DNA of 64,000 nucleotides. Source: Pseudomonas alkylphenolica. GTDB lineage: Bacteria; Pseudomonadota; Gammaproteobacteria; Pseudomonadales; Pseudomonadaceae. The notes under the pieces are model-generated. The model was not told the DNA's origin, did no database searches, and saw only the letters and a list, made by a program, of their open reading frames with translations. The stretch is from NCBI RefSeq assembly GCF_016009175.1, contig NZ_JADUCM010000003.1:1-64000 (forward strand), in the 5' to 3' direction. Position 1 is the stretch's first letter, and each line of letters opens with the position of its first letter. Positions 1 through 10,232 of the stretch are shown here, piece by piece. The translations under genes and the position numbers were made by a program.

Positions 1-99
1 CATTGGAACCACCTGATCCCATCCCGAACTCAGCAGTGAAACGATGCATCGCCGATGGTAGTGTGGGGTTTCCCCATGTGAGAGTAGGTCATCGTCAAG
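1..99 (+). rRNA. rrf: 5S ribosomal RNA, 3' portion
   Basis: The window opens inside a 5S rRNA at roughly nucleotide 19 of a 120-nt molecule. The stretch with CCATCCCGAACTCAG and the distal GTAGTGTGGGGTTTCCCCATGTGAGAG helix region are typical of Pseudomonas 5S. The 5' end and the rest of the rrn operon lie outside the window. The exact 3' end is estimated from the closing helix near CATCGTCAAG. Confidence 0.95.
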
Positions 100-110
100 A
101 TTAAATTCCG

Positions 111-143
111 AAACCCCTATCTGCGTACGCAGGTAGGGGTTTT
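111..143 (+). terminator. rho-independent terminator of the rrn operon
   Basis: AAACCCCTA pairs with TAGGGGTTT around the inner palindrome CTGCGTACGCAG, followed by a short T run. It lies about 12 nt after the 5S rRNA end and 85 nt before recC, so it separates the rRNA operon from recCBD. Confidence 0.9.
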
Positions 144-228
144 GTCTTTCTGGTGTTTACCTCGACCTCATCGCGGGACACCTTCGTGGTAAGGTTTCCC
201 CCAGTTTGCAAGCCGCCAGGGAAGCCCT

Positions 229-3200
229 ATGCCACACAGCCGTACTCTTCAGCCAGGATTCATGGTGGTCCATGGCAATCGTCTGGATGAACTGCGCAGT
301 CTGGTGGTGAGCTGGATGCGCCGCTATCCGCTGGCCCCCCTGGAAAATGAAATCGCCCTGGTGCAGAGCAACGGCATCGCCCAGTGGCTCAAGCTGGCTT
401 TGGCTGAAGATCCGGAAGTGGATGACCAGGGCGGCTGCGGTATTGCGGCGGCCGTCGAGGTGCAACTGCCGGGCAGTTTTATGTGGCAGTTGTACCGCCG
501 TGTGCTGGGACGGGATGAGATCCCCGAGACTTCCCTGCTGGACAAAGCGCCACTGACATGGCGACTGATGCGCCTGCTGCCCGAGGTCATCGACAAGCCT
601 CACTTCGAGCCCCTGCAGCGCTTCCTTACCGACGACTCGGACCTGCGCAAGCGCTATCAGCTTGCCGAGCGCCTTGCCGACCTCTTTGACCAGTATCAGG
701 TTTACCGGGCCGACTGGCTCAAGGACTGGGCTGCCGGTCGCCATGTCTTGAACACCGCGCGCGGTGACGCCAAGCCACTGCCCCCCGCCAACTGCTGGCA
801 AGCCGAGCTGTGGCGTGCGCTGTTGCTGGATGTCGGCGAGGCCGGCATGGCGCAGAGCCGCGCCGGCGTACACCAGCGCTTTATCGAGCGCATCAACACC
901 CTCGAGCAAGCCCCGGCCGGGCTCCCTTCGCGAGTAATCGTTTTCGGCATTTCATCGTTACCGGCCCAGGCACTTGAGGCATTGGCCGGCCTGGCCCGCT
1001 TCAGCCAGGTGCTGCTGTGTGTGCACAATCCGTGTCGCCATCACTGGGCGGACATCGTCGCCGACAAGGACCTGTTGCGTCACCAGTACAAGCGCCAACA
1101 GCGCAAGAAGGGCATGCCCAGCCTGATCGACGCCCAATCCCTGCACCAGCACGCCCATCCGCTGCTGGCTGCCTGGGGCAAGCAGGGCCGTGACTACATC
1201 AACCTGCTCGACAGCTACGATGACCCTGCCAGCTACCGCACAGCGTTCAGTGACGGACGTATCGACCTGTTCAGCGACAGCGAGCCGGAGAACCTGCTCA
1301 ACCAGTTGCAGGACGACATTCTCGAACTTCGGCCATTGGCTGAAACCCGTGAGCGCTGGCCGGCGGTCGACCCGGCCAAGGACCGCTCCGTGCGCTTCCA
1401 CATTGCCCACAGCCCGCAGCGCGAAGTGGAAATCCTGCATGACCAGTTGCTTGCACGCTTCAGTGCCGATCCGCAGCTGCGCCCCCGTGACGTGATTGTC
1501 ATGCTGCCGGATATCAATACCTATGCGCCGCATATCCGCGCAGTGTTCGGCCAGTTGGGGCGTGATGATTCGCGCTTCATTCCCTTTACCCTGACGGACC
1601 AGGGGCAGCGAGGCCGCGACCCGCTGCTGATTGCGCTGGAACATCTGCTCAAGCTGCCAGACAGCCGTTTTGCGGTCAGCGAGATTCTCGATCTGCTAGA
1701 CGTTCCGGCCTTGCGCGCACGTTTTGCGATAAAGGAGAGCGACCTGCCGACCCTGCATCGGTGGATCGAAGGTGCCGGCATTCGCTGGGGGCTTAATGCC
1801 GAGCAGCGTGCATCCCTGGGGTTACCGGCGGGTCTTGAGCAGAACAGTTGGCGCTTTGGCCTGCGCCGCATGCTGCTCGGTTATGCCGTAGGCGCAGGCG
1901 AAGCCTGCGACGGAATCGAACCGTTCGATGAGATTGGCGGTCTGGACGCAGCACTGATCGGTCCGCTGGTCGCACTGCTCGACGCCCTGGAAATCGCCTG
2001 CCAGCAGCTCTCCGAAGCGGCAACCGCCGCGCAGTGGGGCGAGCGTCTGCGTGCGCTGCTGCAGGTGTTCTTCCTTGCCGAAACCGAGCACGACGATTAC
2101 CTCCTGGTGCAGTTGCAGGGCCTGCGTGAAACCTGGCTTGAGACCTGCGAATCGGTTGGCCTTAACGACTTGTTGCCATTGACCGTGGTTCGCGAAGCCT
2201 GGTTGGCCGGGCTCGACCAAGGGCGCTTGTCGCAACGCTTCCTGGCCGGCTCGGTCAACTTCTGCACCTTGATGCCCATGCGTGCCATTCCGTTCAAGGT
2301 AGTCTGCCTGCTGGGCATGAACGATGGCGACTACCCGCGTGCGCAACCACCATTGGACTTTGACTTGATGGGCAGTGACTACCGCCCGGGCGATCGCTCG
2401 CGCCGCGAGGATGATCGCTACCTGTTGCTGGAGGCGCTGCTCTCGGCCCGCGATCAGCTGTATGTCAGCTGGGTCGGCCGCAGTATTCGCGACAACAGTG
2501 AACGCCCGGCCTCGGTGCTGATTGGCCAGCTCCGCGACCATCTGGCTGCTGGATGGCAGTTGCACGGTGCCAAGGCAGACGACAAGCGCGATGGAGGCGA
2601 ACAACTGCTGCACGCGCTGACGGTCGAGCATCCCCTGCAACCCTTCAGTGCCCGCTATTTCCACAAAGGCAGCAATCTGTTCAGCTACGCCCGGGAATGG
2701 CGCGCACTGCATGTGCCCGACACCGGGCAGCCCAAGGCCGGCGACGTGCTTGCCGCCTATGCCAGCGATGAAGCGTTGACGCTGAACGTGCTGCAGGACT
2801 TTCTGCGCCACCCTGTGCGTCACTTCTTCCGTCAGCGCCTCAATGTATTTTTCGAGTCAGCCGAGGCGCCAGTGGCTGACGAAGAACCCTTTGTGCTCGA
2901 CGCTTTGCAACGCTACAGCCTCAGCGAGCGGCTGCTGGCCGCTGCCCTGACGGCGCCGGCTGACAGCGGCTTGACCCTGCATGCTCAGGCGCGCCGCTTG
3001 CAGGGCTACGGCATGTTGCCGCTGGCCGGATTCGGACAGTGCCTGCAGGAAGAACTGATCGAGCCTTTACCGGATCTGTTACAGCGCCATGACCAGCTGT
3101 TGCGGCGATGGCCCACGGTGTTGGACAGTGCCTTGCCGATCCGTTTCGAGTACCGCCAGCTGAGACTGGAAGGCTGGCTCGGGCGGGTTTACCAGGGCGA

Positions 3201-3708
3201 CGATCAGTCGTTGTTGAGCATCACACCGATACCCAATGCCATCAGCAGTGGTCGTTCGCTGAAATGGCACCGACTGACGGCTACCTGGGTCATGCACCTG
3301 TCGGCCTGCGCGGTAGGGCTGCCGCTACACAGTGCCGTGGTGGCCACCGACATCACCTTGATGCTGGCTCCTATTGAGCAGGCACGTGCTGCCGAATTGC
3401 TTGGCGACCTGCTACTCGCGCGTCAGGCCGGTATGACCGCACCGTTGCCGGTAGCGGTGAAAACCGCTTTTGCCTGGCTGTCCCACAGTGATTCCGACAA
3501 GGCGCTTGCCGCTGCCGCCAAGGCCTACGAAGGGGATGGTCAGAACAGTTCTGGCGAGCGTAGCGAAAGCACCGCGCTGGTTCGCCAGTTCAACGATTTC
3601 GCCGCCTTGAGCGCCAGCGAAGAATTCGAGGGGTGGTGTGAAGCCTTGTACCGCCCGATGTTCGATGCGCCCTGGCAGACGCTGGGCAATGAGGAAGACG
3701 GCCAATGA
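229..3708 (+). CDS. recC: RecBCD enzyme subunit RecC
   Basis: RecC is the gamma subunit of exodeoxyribonuclease V. It holds the complex together and recognises Chi while RecB and RecD unwind DNA at double-strand breaks. The 1159-residue product is close to the usual family length (about 1120). It has the N-terminal helicase-like fold without a Walker A motif and a conserved central LLGMNDGDYPR-like segment. A GGGAAG sits just before the ATG; an in-frame ATG at 262 is an alternative start. It is first in a recC-recB-recD operon and its TGA overlaps the recB ATG. The family assignment is firm. Confidence 0.96.
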   Translation: MPHSRTLQPGFMVVHGNRLDELRSLVVSWMRRYPLAPLENEIALVQSNGIAQWLKLALAEDPEVDDQGGCGIAAAVEVQLPGSFMWQLYRRVLGRDEIPETSLLDKAPLTWRLMRLLPEVIDKPHFEPLQRFLTDDSDLRKRYQLAERLADLFDQYQVYRADWLKDWAAGRHVLNTARGDAKPLPPANCWQAELWRALLLDVGEAGMAQSRAGVHQRFIERINTLEQAPAGLPSRVIVFGISSLPAQALEALAGLARFSQVLLCVHNPCRHHWADIVADKDLLRHQYKRQQRKKGMPSLIDAQSLHQHAHPLLAAWGKQGRDYINLLDSYDDPASYRTAFSDGRIDLFSDSEPENLLNQLQDDILELRPLAETRERWPAVDPAKDRSVRFHIAHSPQREVEILHDQLLARFSADPQLRPRDVIVMLPDINTYAPHIRAVFGQLGRDDSRFIPFTLTDQGQRGRDPLLIALEHLLKLPDSRFAVSEILDLLDVPALRARFAIKESDLPTLHRWIEGAGIRWGLNAEQRASLGLPAGLEQNSWRFGLRRMLLGYAVGAGEACDGIEPFDEIGGLDAALIGPLVALLDALEIACQQLSEAATAAQWGERLRALLQVFFLAETEHDDYLLVQLQGLRETWLETCESVGLNDLLPLTVVREAWLAGLDQGRLSQRFLAGSVNFCTLMPMRAIPFKVVCLLGMNDGDYPRAQPPLDFDLMGSDYRPGDRSRREDDRYLLLEALLSARDQLYVSWVGRSIRDNSERPASVLIGQLRDHLAAGWQLHGAKADDKRDGGEQLLHALTVEHPLQPFSARYFHKGSNLFSYAREWRALHVPDTGQPKAGDVLAAYASDEALTLNVLQDFLRHPVRHFFRQRLNVFFESAEAPVADEEPFVLDALQRYSLSERLLAAALTAPADSGLTLHAQARRLQGYGMLPLAGFGQCLQEELIEPLPDLLQRHDQLLRRWPTVLDSALPIRFEYRQLRLEGWLGRVYQGDDQSLLSITPIPNAISSGRSLKWHRLTATWVMHLSACAVGLPLHSAVVATDITLMLAPIEQARAAELLGDLLLARQAGMTAPLPVAVKTAFAWLSHSDSDKALAAAAKAYEGDGQNSSGERSESTALVRQFNDFAALSASEEFEGWCEALYRPMFDAPWQTLGNEEDGQ

Positions 3709-6700
3709 CCCGCACTGTTCCCCTGGCCCTGAGCTTCCCGCTGCACGGCAGTCAGCTGATCGAAGCCAGTGCCGGTACTGGCAAGACCTTTACCATCTCT
3801 GCGCTGTACCTGCGCCTGGTGCTCGGCCATGGTGGCGAGCAAGGCTTCGATCGTGAACTGCTGCCCCCTCAGGTGCTGGTGGTCACCTTTACCGATGCCG
3901 CTACCAAAGAGCTGCGCGAGCGAATCCGTACCCGCCTGGCGGAAGCGGCGCGGTTCTTTCGCAACGAACTGAGCGAGGCCGATCCGCTCCTGCAGCAGTT
4001 GCGTGACGACTACCCGCAAGACCTTTGGCCTGCCTGCGCCAACCGTCTGGATGTGGCGGCACAGTGGATGGACGAAGCGGCTGTTTCGACGATCCACAGT
4101 TGGTGCCAACGCATGTTGCGTGAGCACGCTTTCGACAGCGGCAGCCTGTTCACCCAGAGCCTGGAAACAGACCATAGCGAACTGCTGGGCCAGGTAATGC
4201 GCGATTACTGGCGGCAGTTCTGCTACAGCATGCAAGGCGAAGCCTTGAGCTGGGTGCGCAGTCACTGGGGCAGCCCTGATGCGCTGTTACCTCGGGTGCG
4301 TGCGCTGTTCGGGCGTCAACACATCGAAAACAGCGCCGAAGAACCACAGGCCCTTATCGATGCGGTGTTGCAACAACGTGCCGAACAGCTTCAGCGCCTC
4401 AAGGCACCATGGGCGCAGTGGTCTGCCGAGCTGTTGCAGCTTTGCCGCGATGGGCTGGCTGCCAAGCAAGTGGACGGGCGCAAGATGCAGGCCCGCTACT
4501 TTGAGCCCTGGTGTGAAAAACTCGCGGCATGGGCTGTCGACCCGCAAGCGCTGGAACTTGATCTGGGCACCGGGTTCACGCGACTGACCCGTGTCGGCAT
4601 GGCCGAAGCCTGGAAAGGTGAACCACCCAGCCACCCGGCATTGCAGGCCATGGAAACCCTGCGTGACCAGATTCAGGCGTTGCCGACGCCCGATGCTTGC
4701 CTGCTCGAGCATGCGGCGGCGTGGGTCGGTGCGCGCTTTGAGCAGGAAAAGCGTCGCCGCGCTGAGATGGGTTTCGACGACATGCTGGTGCGCCTTGATC
4801 ATGCGCTGCACGGTGACACCGGTGAGCGTCTGGCCGGGTTGATCCGCGAGCAGTTTCCGGTGGCCCTGATCGACGAATTCCAGGACACCGACCCGGTGCA
4901 GTACCGCATTTTCCAGCGTATCTATTGCATCGAGGAAAATGTCCGCGACACCGGTCTGTTCATGATCGGCGACCCGAAACAGGCGATCTACGCCTTTCGC
5001 GGTGCCGACATTTTTACCTACCTTGGCGCCCGTCGCGCCACGGCCGGGCGATTGCACAGCCTGGATACCAACTACCGTTCCAGTCAGGCCATGGTCAGCG
5101 CGGTCAACCATGTGTTCATGCAAGCCGAGTTGCGCGCATCGGGGCGAGGAGCGTTTCTGTTCCGTGACGGCGACGACAACCCGGTGCCCTTTGTCGAAGT
5201 CAAGGCCAAAGGCCGTAGTGAGCAACTGCAGGTGGAGGGGCAGCCGCTTGCAGCATTGAATTTCTGGCAGCTGGGCAGTGAAGAGCCGGTCTCGGGTGCG
5301 GTTTACCGCCAGCAGCTGGCGGCCAGTTGTGCCAGCCAGATCGTGGCCTTGCTCAATGGCGGGCAGCAGGGACGTAGCGGGTTTGTCCAGGCCGATCAGT
5401 CGTTGCGTGGTTGCATGCCGTCGGACATTGCCATCCTGGTTCGTGATGGTCGCGAAGCGCAGTTGATCCGTAGCGAACTGGCCGCCCGCGATGTGCGCAG
5501 CGTCTACTTGTCAGACAAGGACTCGGTGTTCGCCGCCCAGGAAGCCCAGGATGTCCTGGCCTGGCTCAAGGCCTGTGCCGAGCCGGATGTCGAGCGCCTG
5601 CTCAAGGCGGCATTGGCCAGTATCACCTTGAACCTGCCGCTGTCCGAGCTGGAGCAGTTGAACCAGAACGAGCGGGTATGGGAACGCTGGGTCATGCAGT
5701 TCCGCCAGTACCGGCTGATCTGGCGCACTCAAGGTGCGTTGCCGATGCTGCATCGGCTGCTGCATGACTTCGACCTGCCGCAGGTGGTGATGGCACGCAG
5801 TGATGGTGAGCGGGTACTGACCAACCTGCTCCACCTGGCTGAACTGCTCCAGCAGGCGGCCACCGAGCTCGATGGCGAACAGGCGCTGATTCGCCATTTG
5901 GGCGAGCACCTGGCCAGTGCTGGCCAGGCGGGCGAGGAGCAGATCCTGCGCCTGGAAAGTGATGAGCAACTGGTCAAGGTGGTCACCATTCACAAGTCCA
6001 AGGGACTTGAGTACCCGCTGGTGTTCCTGCCGTTCATCTGCACCAGCAAACCTGTGGACGGCCAGCGCTTGCCGCTGGCCTGGCACGACAGCGAAGGCCG
6101 CGCGCACCTGACCCTGACACCGGATTCCGAGCAGATTGCCCGGGCCGACGATGAGCGTCTGGCTGAAGACCTGCGCTTGCTCTATGTGGCCTTGACCCGT
6201 GCCCAGCATGCGTGCTGGCTGGGGGTTGCAGACCTCAAGCGCGGTACCGGCAAAACCTCGTTATTGCACCGTTCAGCCCTGGGTTACCTGCTGGGGGGCG
6301 GTGCGCCGCTGGCCGCTTCTACTCAATTGAGTGAATGGCTGCAGGCGATGCAGGCCGATTGTTCTGCCATTGCCAGCAGTGCAATGCCTGAGCCTGACGA
6401 ACAACGCTACAGCGCGCCACGCAACCAGGCCGAGCTGTTGCCTGCGCGTCAGCCCAAGCGCCGTGCTGCCGAAAACTGGTGGATCGCCTCCTACAGTGCC
6501 CTGCGCATCGGCGAAGAATCGCAGAACCTGGCTACGGATAGCTCCCAGGCCCAGCAACTGCTCGATGACGAGCGTCCGGACCCGCAGCAGCTGCGTGAAG
6601 TGATGCCTGGCAGTGGCGATATCCACCGCTTCCCGCGTGGCCCGAATCCCGGCACGTTTCTGCACGGCCTGCTCGAGTGGGCCGGTCATGAGGGATTTGC

Positions 6701-7385
6701 CCAGGTCACAACGGACAATCAGGCGCTGATGACGATGGTGGCCCAGCGCTGCAATCGGCGTGACTGGAGTGGCTGGATCAATACGCTCGGCCCTTGGCTG
6801 CAGCAGTTGCTGGTGCAGCCGCTGGTGCTGAGCGCGGAGGGTGCACCTGTGGCCTTGCACCAGCTCAGCCAGTATCAGATCGAGATGGAGTTCTGGTTTG
6901 CCAGCCACAAGGTCGATGTCGGCCAGCTGGATCGTCTGGTCTGTGAGCATACCCATCAAGGTGCCGCCCGCATCGCGGCACAGTCGGCCCAGCTCAACGG
7001 CATGTTCAAGGGCTTCATTGACCTCGCCTTCGAACATGATGGTCGCTATTACGTGGCTGACTACAAATCCAATTGGCTCGGGCCTGACGACAGCGCCTAC
7101 AGCGAGCTGGCGATGGAAGCGGCGATACTCAGTCACCGCTATGACTTGCAGTATGTGCTGTACCTGCTGGCCATGCACCGTCAGTTGCGTGCACGCCTGC
7201 CCGACTATGACTACGACCGGCACATGGGCGGCGCATTGTTCATCTTTTTGCGCGGTGTGCACTCGGCATCGGGTGGGGTGTACTTCGTGAAACCGCCGCG
7301 AGCGTTGATCGAACGCCTGGATGCGCTGTTTCGTGGTGTCAATGCACCACAGCAAAACGACCTGTTCCTGGGGGATGCACCATGA
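3705..7385 (+). CDS. recB: RecBCD enzyme subunit RecB (3'-5' helicase and nuclease)
   Basis: RecB is the slow 3'-5' helicase, the only nuclease and the RecA loader of exonuclease V. At 1226 residues it is full length. Visible motifs are Walker A ASAGTGKT at residues 21-28, the UvrD-type Walker B IDEFQDTDPVQ, a GDPKQAIYAFRG motif, the TIHKSKGLEYP motif, and the C-terminal nuclease DYK with D1119 and K1121. Its ATG overlaps the recC stop in an ATGA, and its own stop overlaps the recD ATG the same way. This implies translational coupling of the subunits. Confidence 0.97.
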   Translation: MTRTVPLALSFPLHGSQLIEASAGTGKTFTISALYLRLVLGHGGEQGFDRELLPPQVLVVTFTDAATKELRERIRTRLAEAARFFRNELSEADPLLQQLRDDYPQDLWPACANRLDVAAQWMDEAAVSTIHSWCQRMLREHAFDSGSLFTQSLETDHSELLGQVMRDYWRQFCYSMQGEALSWVRSHWGSPDALLPRVRALFGRQHIENSAEEPQALIDAVLQQRAEQLQRLKAPWAQWSAELLQLCRDGLAAKQVDGRKMQARYFEPWCEKLAAWAVDPQALELDLGTGFTRLTRVGMAEAWKGEPPSHPALQAMETLRDQIQALPTPDACLLEHAAAWVGARFEQEKRRRAEMGFDDMLVRLDHALHGDTGERLAGLIREQFPVALIDEFQDTDPVQYRIFQRIYCIEENVRDTGLFMIGDPKQAIYAFRGADIFTYLGARRATAGRLHSLDTNYRSSQAMVSAVNHVFMQAELRASGRGAFLFRDGDDNPVPFVEVKAKGRSEQLQVEGQPLAALNFWQLGSEEPVSGAVYRQQLAASCASQIVALLNGGQQGRSGFVQADQSLRGCMPSDIAILVRDGREAQLIRSELAARDVRSVYLSDKDSVFAAQEAQDVLAWLKACAEPDVERLLKAALASITLNLPLSELEQLNQNERVWERWVMQFRQYRLIWRTQGALPMLHRLLHDFDLPQVVMARSDGERVLTNLLHLAELLQQAATELDGEQALIRHLGEHLASAGQAGEEQILRLESDEQLVKVVTIHKSKGLEYPLVFLPFICTSKPVDGQRLPLAWHDSEGRAHLTLTPDSEQIARADDERLAEDLRLLYVALTRAQHACWLGVADLKRGTGKTSLLHRSALGYLLGGGAPLAASTQLSEWLQAMQADCSAIASSAMPEPDEQRYSAPRNQAELLPARQPKRRAAENWWIASYSALRIGEESQNLATDSSQAQQLLDDERPDPQQLREVMPGSGDIHRFPRGPNPGTFLHGLLEWAGHEGFAQVTTDNQALMTMVAQRCNRRDWSGWINTLGPWLQQLLVQPLVLSAEGAPVALHQLSQYQIEMEFWFASHKVDVGQLDRLVCEHTHQGAARIAAQSAQLNGMFKGFIDLAFEHDGRYYVADYKSNWLGPDDSAYSELAMEAAILSHRYDLQYVLYLLAMHRQLRARLPDYDYDRHMGGALFIFLRGVHSASGGVYFVKPPRALIERLDALFRGVNAPQQNDLFLGDAP

Positions 7386-9463
7386 GCCGTACTCTCGACG
7401 ACCTGTTGCCGACGCCGCTGGATGCCGGGCATCTGGCAGCGCTCGAACCGTTGAGCCGCAGTGCAGACCTGCTGGCGCTGCTCGACCGCTGGGTGGAGCG
7501 CGGCTGGCTGCGCGCCCTGGACCGGGCGTTTGTCGGGTTTCTCGAAGAGCGCGACCCGCAAGGCGACTCGCTGGTGCTGCTGGCCGCTGCATTGGCCAGC
7601 CACCAATTGGGGCATGGCCATGTGTGTCTGGATCTTGGGGAAACCCTCGCCGAGCCCGACTTTGCCCTGTCCTTGCCGCCCGAAGGCGACGCTCTGGCAG
7701 GCCCTTTGCTGCTGCCCTCGCAACTGCTTGAGCAACTGGCGCTGACAACCTGGCTGCAGCGCCTGGCGAGCAGCCGGCTGGTTGCCCACGGCGACAACAC
7801 AGAGCAGGCTTCTCGTCCCCTGGTGCTCAGTGGCCAGCGTTTGTACCTGCGTCGCTATTGGGCCTACGAGCGGCAGATCGATAGTGCATTGCGCCAGCGC
7901 CTGGAACAGGCCGAACCCACACCCTCCGACCTGCCTGCGCGCTTGGCGCACCTGTTCGACGGCGGCAGCCAGGCGGGGCAGGTGGACTGGCAGAAGCTTG
8001 CCTGTGCCCTGGCGACCCGTGGCGCCTTCAGCATCATTACCGGCGGTCCCGGTACCGGCAAAACCACGACAGTGGTGCGTTTGCTGGCGTTGCTCCAGGT
8101 GCCGGCGGTGGAGACGGGGCGACCGTTGCGTATTCGTCTGGCCGCGCCCACCGGCAAGGCGGCAGCACGGCTGACCGAGTCGATCGGCCAGCAGGTCGAG
8201 CGCCTGGCTGTCGATCCTCAGGTTCGCGAGAACATTCCCACGGATGTATCGACGGTTCACCGATTGCTGGGCAGCCGTCCGGGGTCGCGGCACTTTCGCC
8301 ACCATGCGGGCAACCCGTTGCCGCTGGATGTGCTGGTGGTCGACGAAGCGTCGATGATCGACCTGGAAATGATGGCCAATTTGCTGGCCGCCATGCCACC
8401 ACATGCCCGGCTCGTGTTGTTGGGGGACAAGGACCAGCTCGCTTCGGTCGAGGCCGGTGCCGTGCTGGGTGACCTGTGCCGGGATGCCGAGGCCGGTCGT
8501 TACAGTGCCCAGACGCAAGCCTGGCTGGAACAGGTCAGCGGAGAAACCTTGGCCGGGAGCGAACTGCAGCCCGGCAGCAACGAACACTACCCGTTGGCCC
8601 AGCAGGTCGTGATGCTGCGGTTTTCCCGACGCTTCGGCGAGACCAGTGGTATCGGCAAACTGGCACGCCTGGTCAACCTGCAGGACGCCGACCAGGCCCG
8701 CGCTTTGTTGAAGCAGACCCAGGATGATGTGTTGGGCCTGACCCTGCGCGGTGAACAGGACCGTGCGCTGGATCGCCTGATCCTTGAAGGGCTTGGCCGC
8801 GGCAGCGAGGGGCCGCAAGGCTATCGCAGCTATCTGCAGATCATTGGCCGGCAGCGTCCGTCGCCAACGGTGCCAGGTGATGATCCGCGCTGGGAGGCGT
8901 GGGCCATGGCGGTGCTGCAAGGCTTTGAAACCTTCCAGCTGCTGTGCGCTGTGCGAAGAGGCCCCTGGGGCGTTGAAGGGCTGAACCAGCGGGTTGGCCG
9001 GGTGCTCGGTAACGCTGGCCTGATCGATGTCGAGCAGCCCTGGTATGAAGGCCGTCCGGTATTGATGACTCGCAACGACTATGGTCTGGGCCTGATGAAT
9101 GGCGATATCGGCATCGCTCTGCGGCTGCCCGATGAGCAGCAACCCGACCAGCAGGTGCTGCGCGTGGCCTTTGCCCGCAATGATGGCCGTGGCGGGGTGC
9201 GTTTTGTCTTGCCCAGCCGGCTCAATGAAGTGGAAACGGTGTATGCCATGACCGTGCACAAGTCGCAGGGCTCGGAGTTCAGCCACACGGCGCTGGTGCT
9301 GCCGGATGCGCTCAACCCGGTGTTGACCAAGGAGTTGATCTACACCGGCATTACGCGCGCAAAACACTGTTTCACGCTTATCGAGCCGCGTGCGGGAGTG
9401 TTCGAGGAGGCTGTGCGACGCAAGGTCAAACGCCTGTCCGGGCTGATGCTTGAGCAGGTATGA
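7382..9463 (+). CDS. recD: RecBCD enzyme subunit RecD (5'-3' helicase)
   Basis: RecD is the fast 5'-3' superfamily-1 helicase of exonuclease V. Walker A is GGPGTGKTTT with the lysine at residue 227. The VVDEASMIDL Walker B, the GDKDQLASVEAGAVLGD motif and the C-terminal YAMTVHKSQGSEF motif are all present. The 693 residues exceed E. coli RecD (about 608); part of the extra length is N-terminal to the ATPase. It is the last gene of the operon, overlapping recB by an ATGA. A REP-like remnant follows it. Confidence 0.96.
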   Translation: MSRTLDDLLPTPLDAGHLAALEPLSRSADLLALLDRWVERGWLRALDRAFVGFLEERDPQGDSLVLLAAALASHQLGHGHVCLDLGETLAEPDFALSLPPEGDALAGPLLLPSQLLEQLALTTWLQRLASSRLVAHGDNTEQASRPLVLSGQRLYLRRYWAYERQIDSALRQRLEQAEPTPSDLPARLAHLFDGGSQAGQVDWQKLACALATRGAFSIITGGPGTGKTTTVVRLLALLQVPAVETGRPLRIRLAAPTGKAAARLTESIGQQVERLAVDPQVRENIPTDVSTVHRLLGSRPGSRHFRHHAGNPLPLDVLVVDEASMIDLEMMANLLAAMPPHARLVLLGDKDQLASVEAGAVLGDLCRDAEAGRYSAQTQAWLEQVSGETLAGSELQPGSNEHYPLAQQVVMLRFSRRFGETSGIGKLARLVNLQDADQARALLKQTQDDVLGLTLRGEQDRALDRLILEGLGRGSEGPQGYRSYLQIIGRQRPSPTVPGDDPRWEAWAMAVLQGFETFQLLCAVRRGPWGVEGLNQRVGRVLGNAGLIDVEQPWYEGRPVLMTRNDYGLGLMNGDIGIALRLPDEQQPDQQVLRVAFARNDGRGGVRFVLPSRLNEVETVYAMTVHKSQGSEFSHTALVLPDALNPVLTKELIYTGITRAKHCFTLIEPRAGVFEEAVRRKVKRLSGLMLEQV

Positions 9464-9537
9464 CGCAGAGATTGGCTGTAGGCGCCGGCAGTTGTAGGCG
9501 CTTACAGCCCACTCGTGATCTCGGGGCTGCTACGCAG

Positions 9538-9565
9538 CCATCGCCGGCAAGCCTGGCTCCTACAA
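9538..9565. repeat. REP-like element, single copy
   Basis: CCATCGCCGGCAAGCCTGGC followed by TCCTACAA resembles the P. putida REP core (GGCAAGCC with GCTCCTAC). It lies in the 193-nt gap between recD and yfiR. The upstream TGTAGGCGC at about 9493 may be a decayed partner. No gene is credible in this gap. Confidence 0.6.
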
Positions 9566-9656
9566 GCTCACGCGTAGGGCCTGCGCACTCGCTGAAAAAA
9601 CGGCCGCTGTGCTATCGTTGCGACATTATCCCTCTAGCTTGTAAGAGATTTCCTTA

Positions 9657-10232
9657 ATGAATGTGGCCGCCCCGAAAACGGGACGTGTGACCTGCTGGGC
9701 GCGCGCGCTGGTGGCCGCGTTGTCGTTGCTGTTCGCTGCGTTGGCCTGCGCGCAGACGCCAGAACCGCCGACGATGGCCGAGCAACGGGCGGCTGCCGTG
9801 ACTCAGGTGGTGTTGGGCATTCTCAGCTATGCCCGCTGGCCGGTGGAGCCCACGCAGTTGCGCTTGTGCCTGGTCGGCCCGACCGAATATGCCGATGACC
9901 TGATAAAGGGTACCCAGCAGCCCTCGGGGCGGCCGGTGCTGGTGCAGCGCTTGCTGACAGGCGACAGCCGTATCGCCACTGCCTGCGACGCGGTTTACCT
10001 GGGGCAGTTGAACCAGGACGAACGCAGCCAGTTGTTCAGCACCATCAGCGGTCACCCGGTACTGACCATCAGCGAAGCCGGTGACCCGTGCACAGTGGGC
10101 AGTGTGTTCTGCCTTCGGGTCAGCGAACAGCAAGTGGCGTTCGACGTTAACCTCGACTCGGTGGCGCGCAGCGGCGTGCGTATACACCCGAGCGTGTTGC
10201 AGCTGTCGCGGCGGCGGGCGGCGCAGCCATGA
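9657..10232 (+). CDS. yfiR: periplasmic repressor YfiR of the YfiN diguanylate cyclase
   Basis: This is a 191-residue DUF4154-family protein with an N-terminal signal sequence ending near ALACAQ. In P. aeruginosa, YfiR binds the periplasmic part of YfiN, keeps it inactive, and is sequestered by YfiB under envelope or redox stress. Cysteines 71, 110, 145 and 152 are at exactly the positions I recall for the two disulfides of the P. aeruginosa protein. The redox-sensitive fold is therefore probably retained. It is first in yfiR-yfiN-yfiB and its TGA overlaps the yfiN ATG. Confidence 0.9.
   Translation: MNVAAPKTGRVTCWARALVAALSLLFAALACAQTPEPPTMAEQRAAAVTQVVLGILSYARWPVEPTQLRLCLVGPTEYADDLIKGTQQPSGRPVLVQRLLTGDSRIATACDAVYLGQLNQDERSQLFSTISGHPVLTISEAGDPCTVGSVFCLRVSEQQVAFDVNLDSVARSGVRIHPSVLQLSRRRAAQP

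Noticed and set aside
9460..9657. 65-codon open frame after recD
   Set aside because: It runs through a REP-like remnant, has no ribosome site and has no plausible product.
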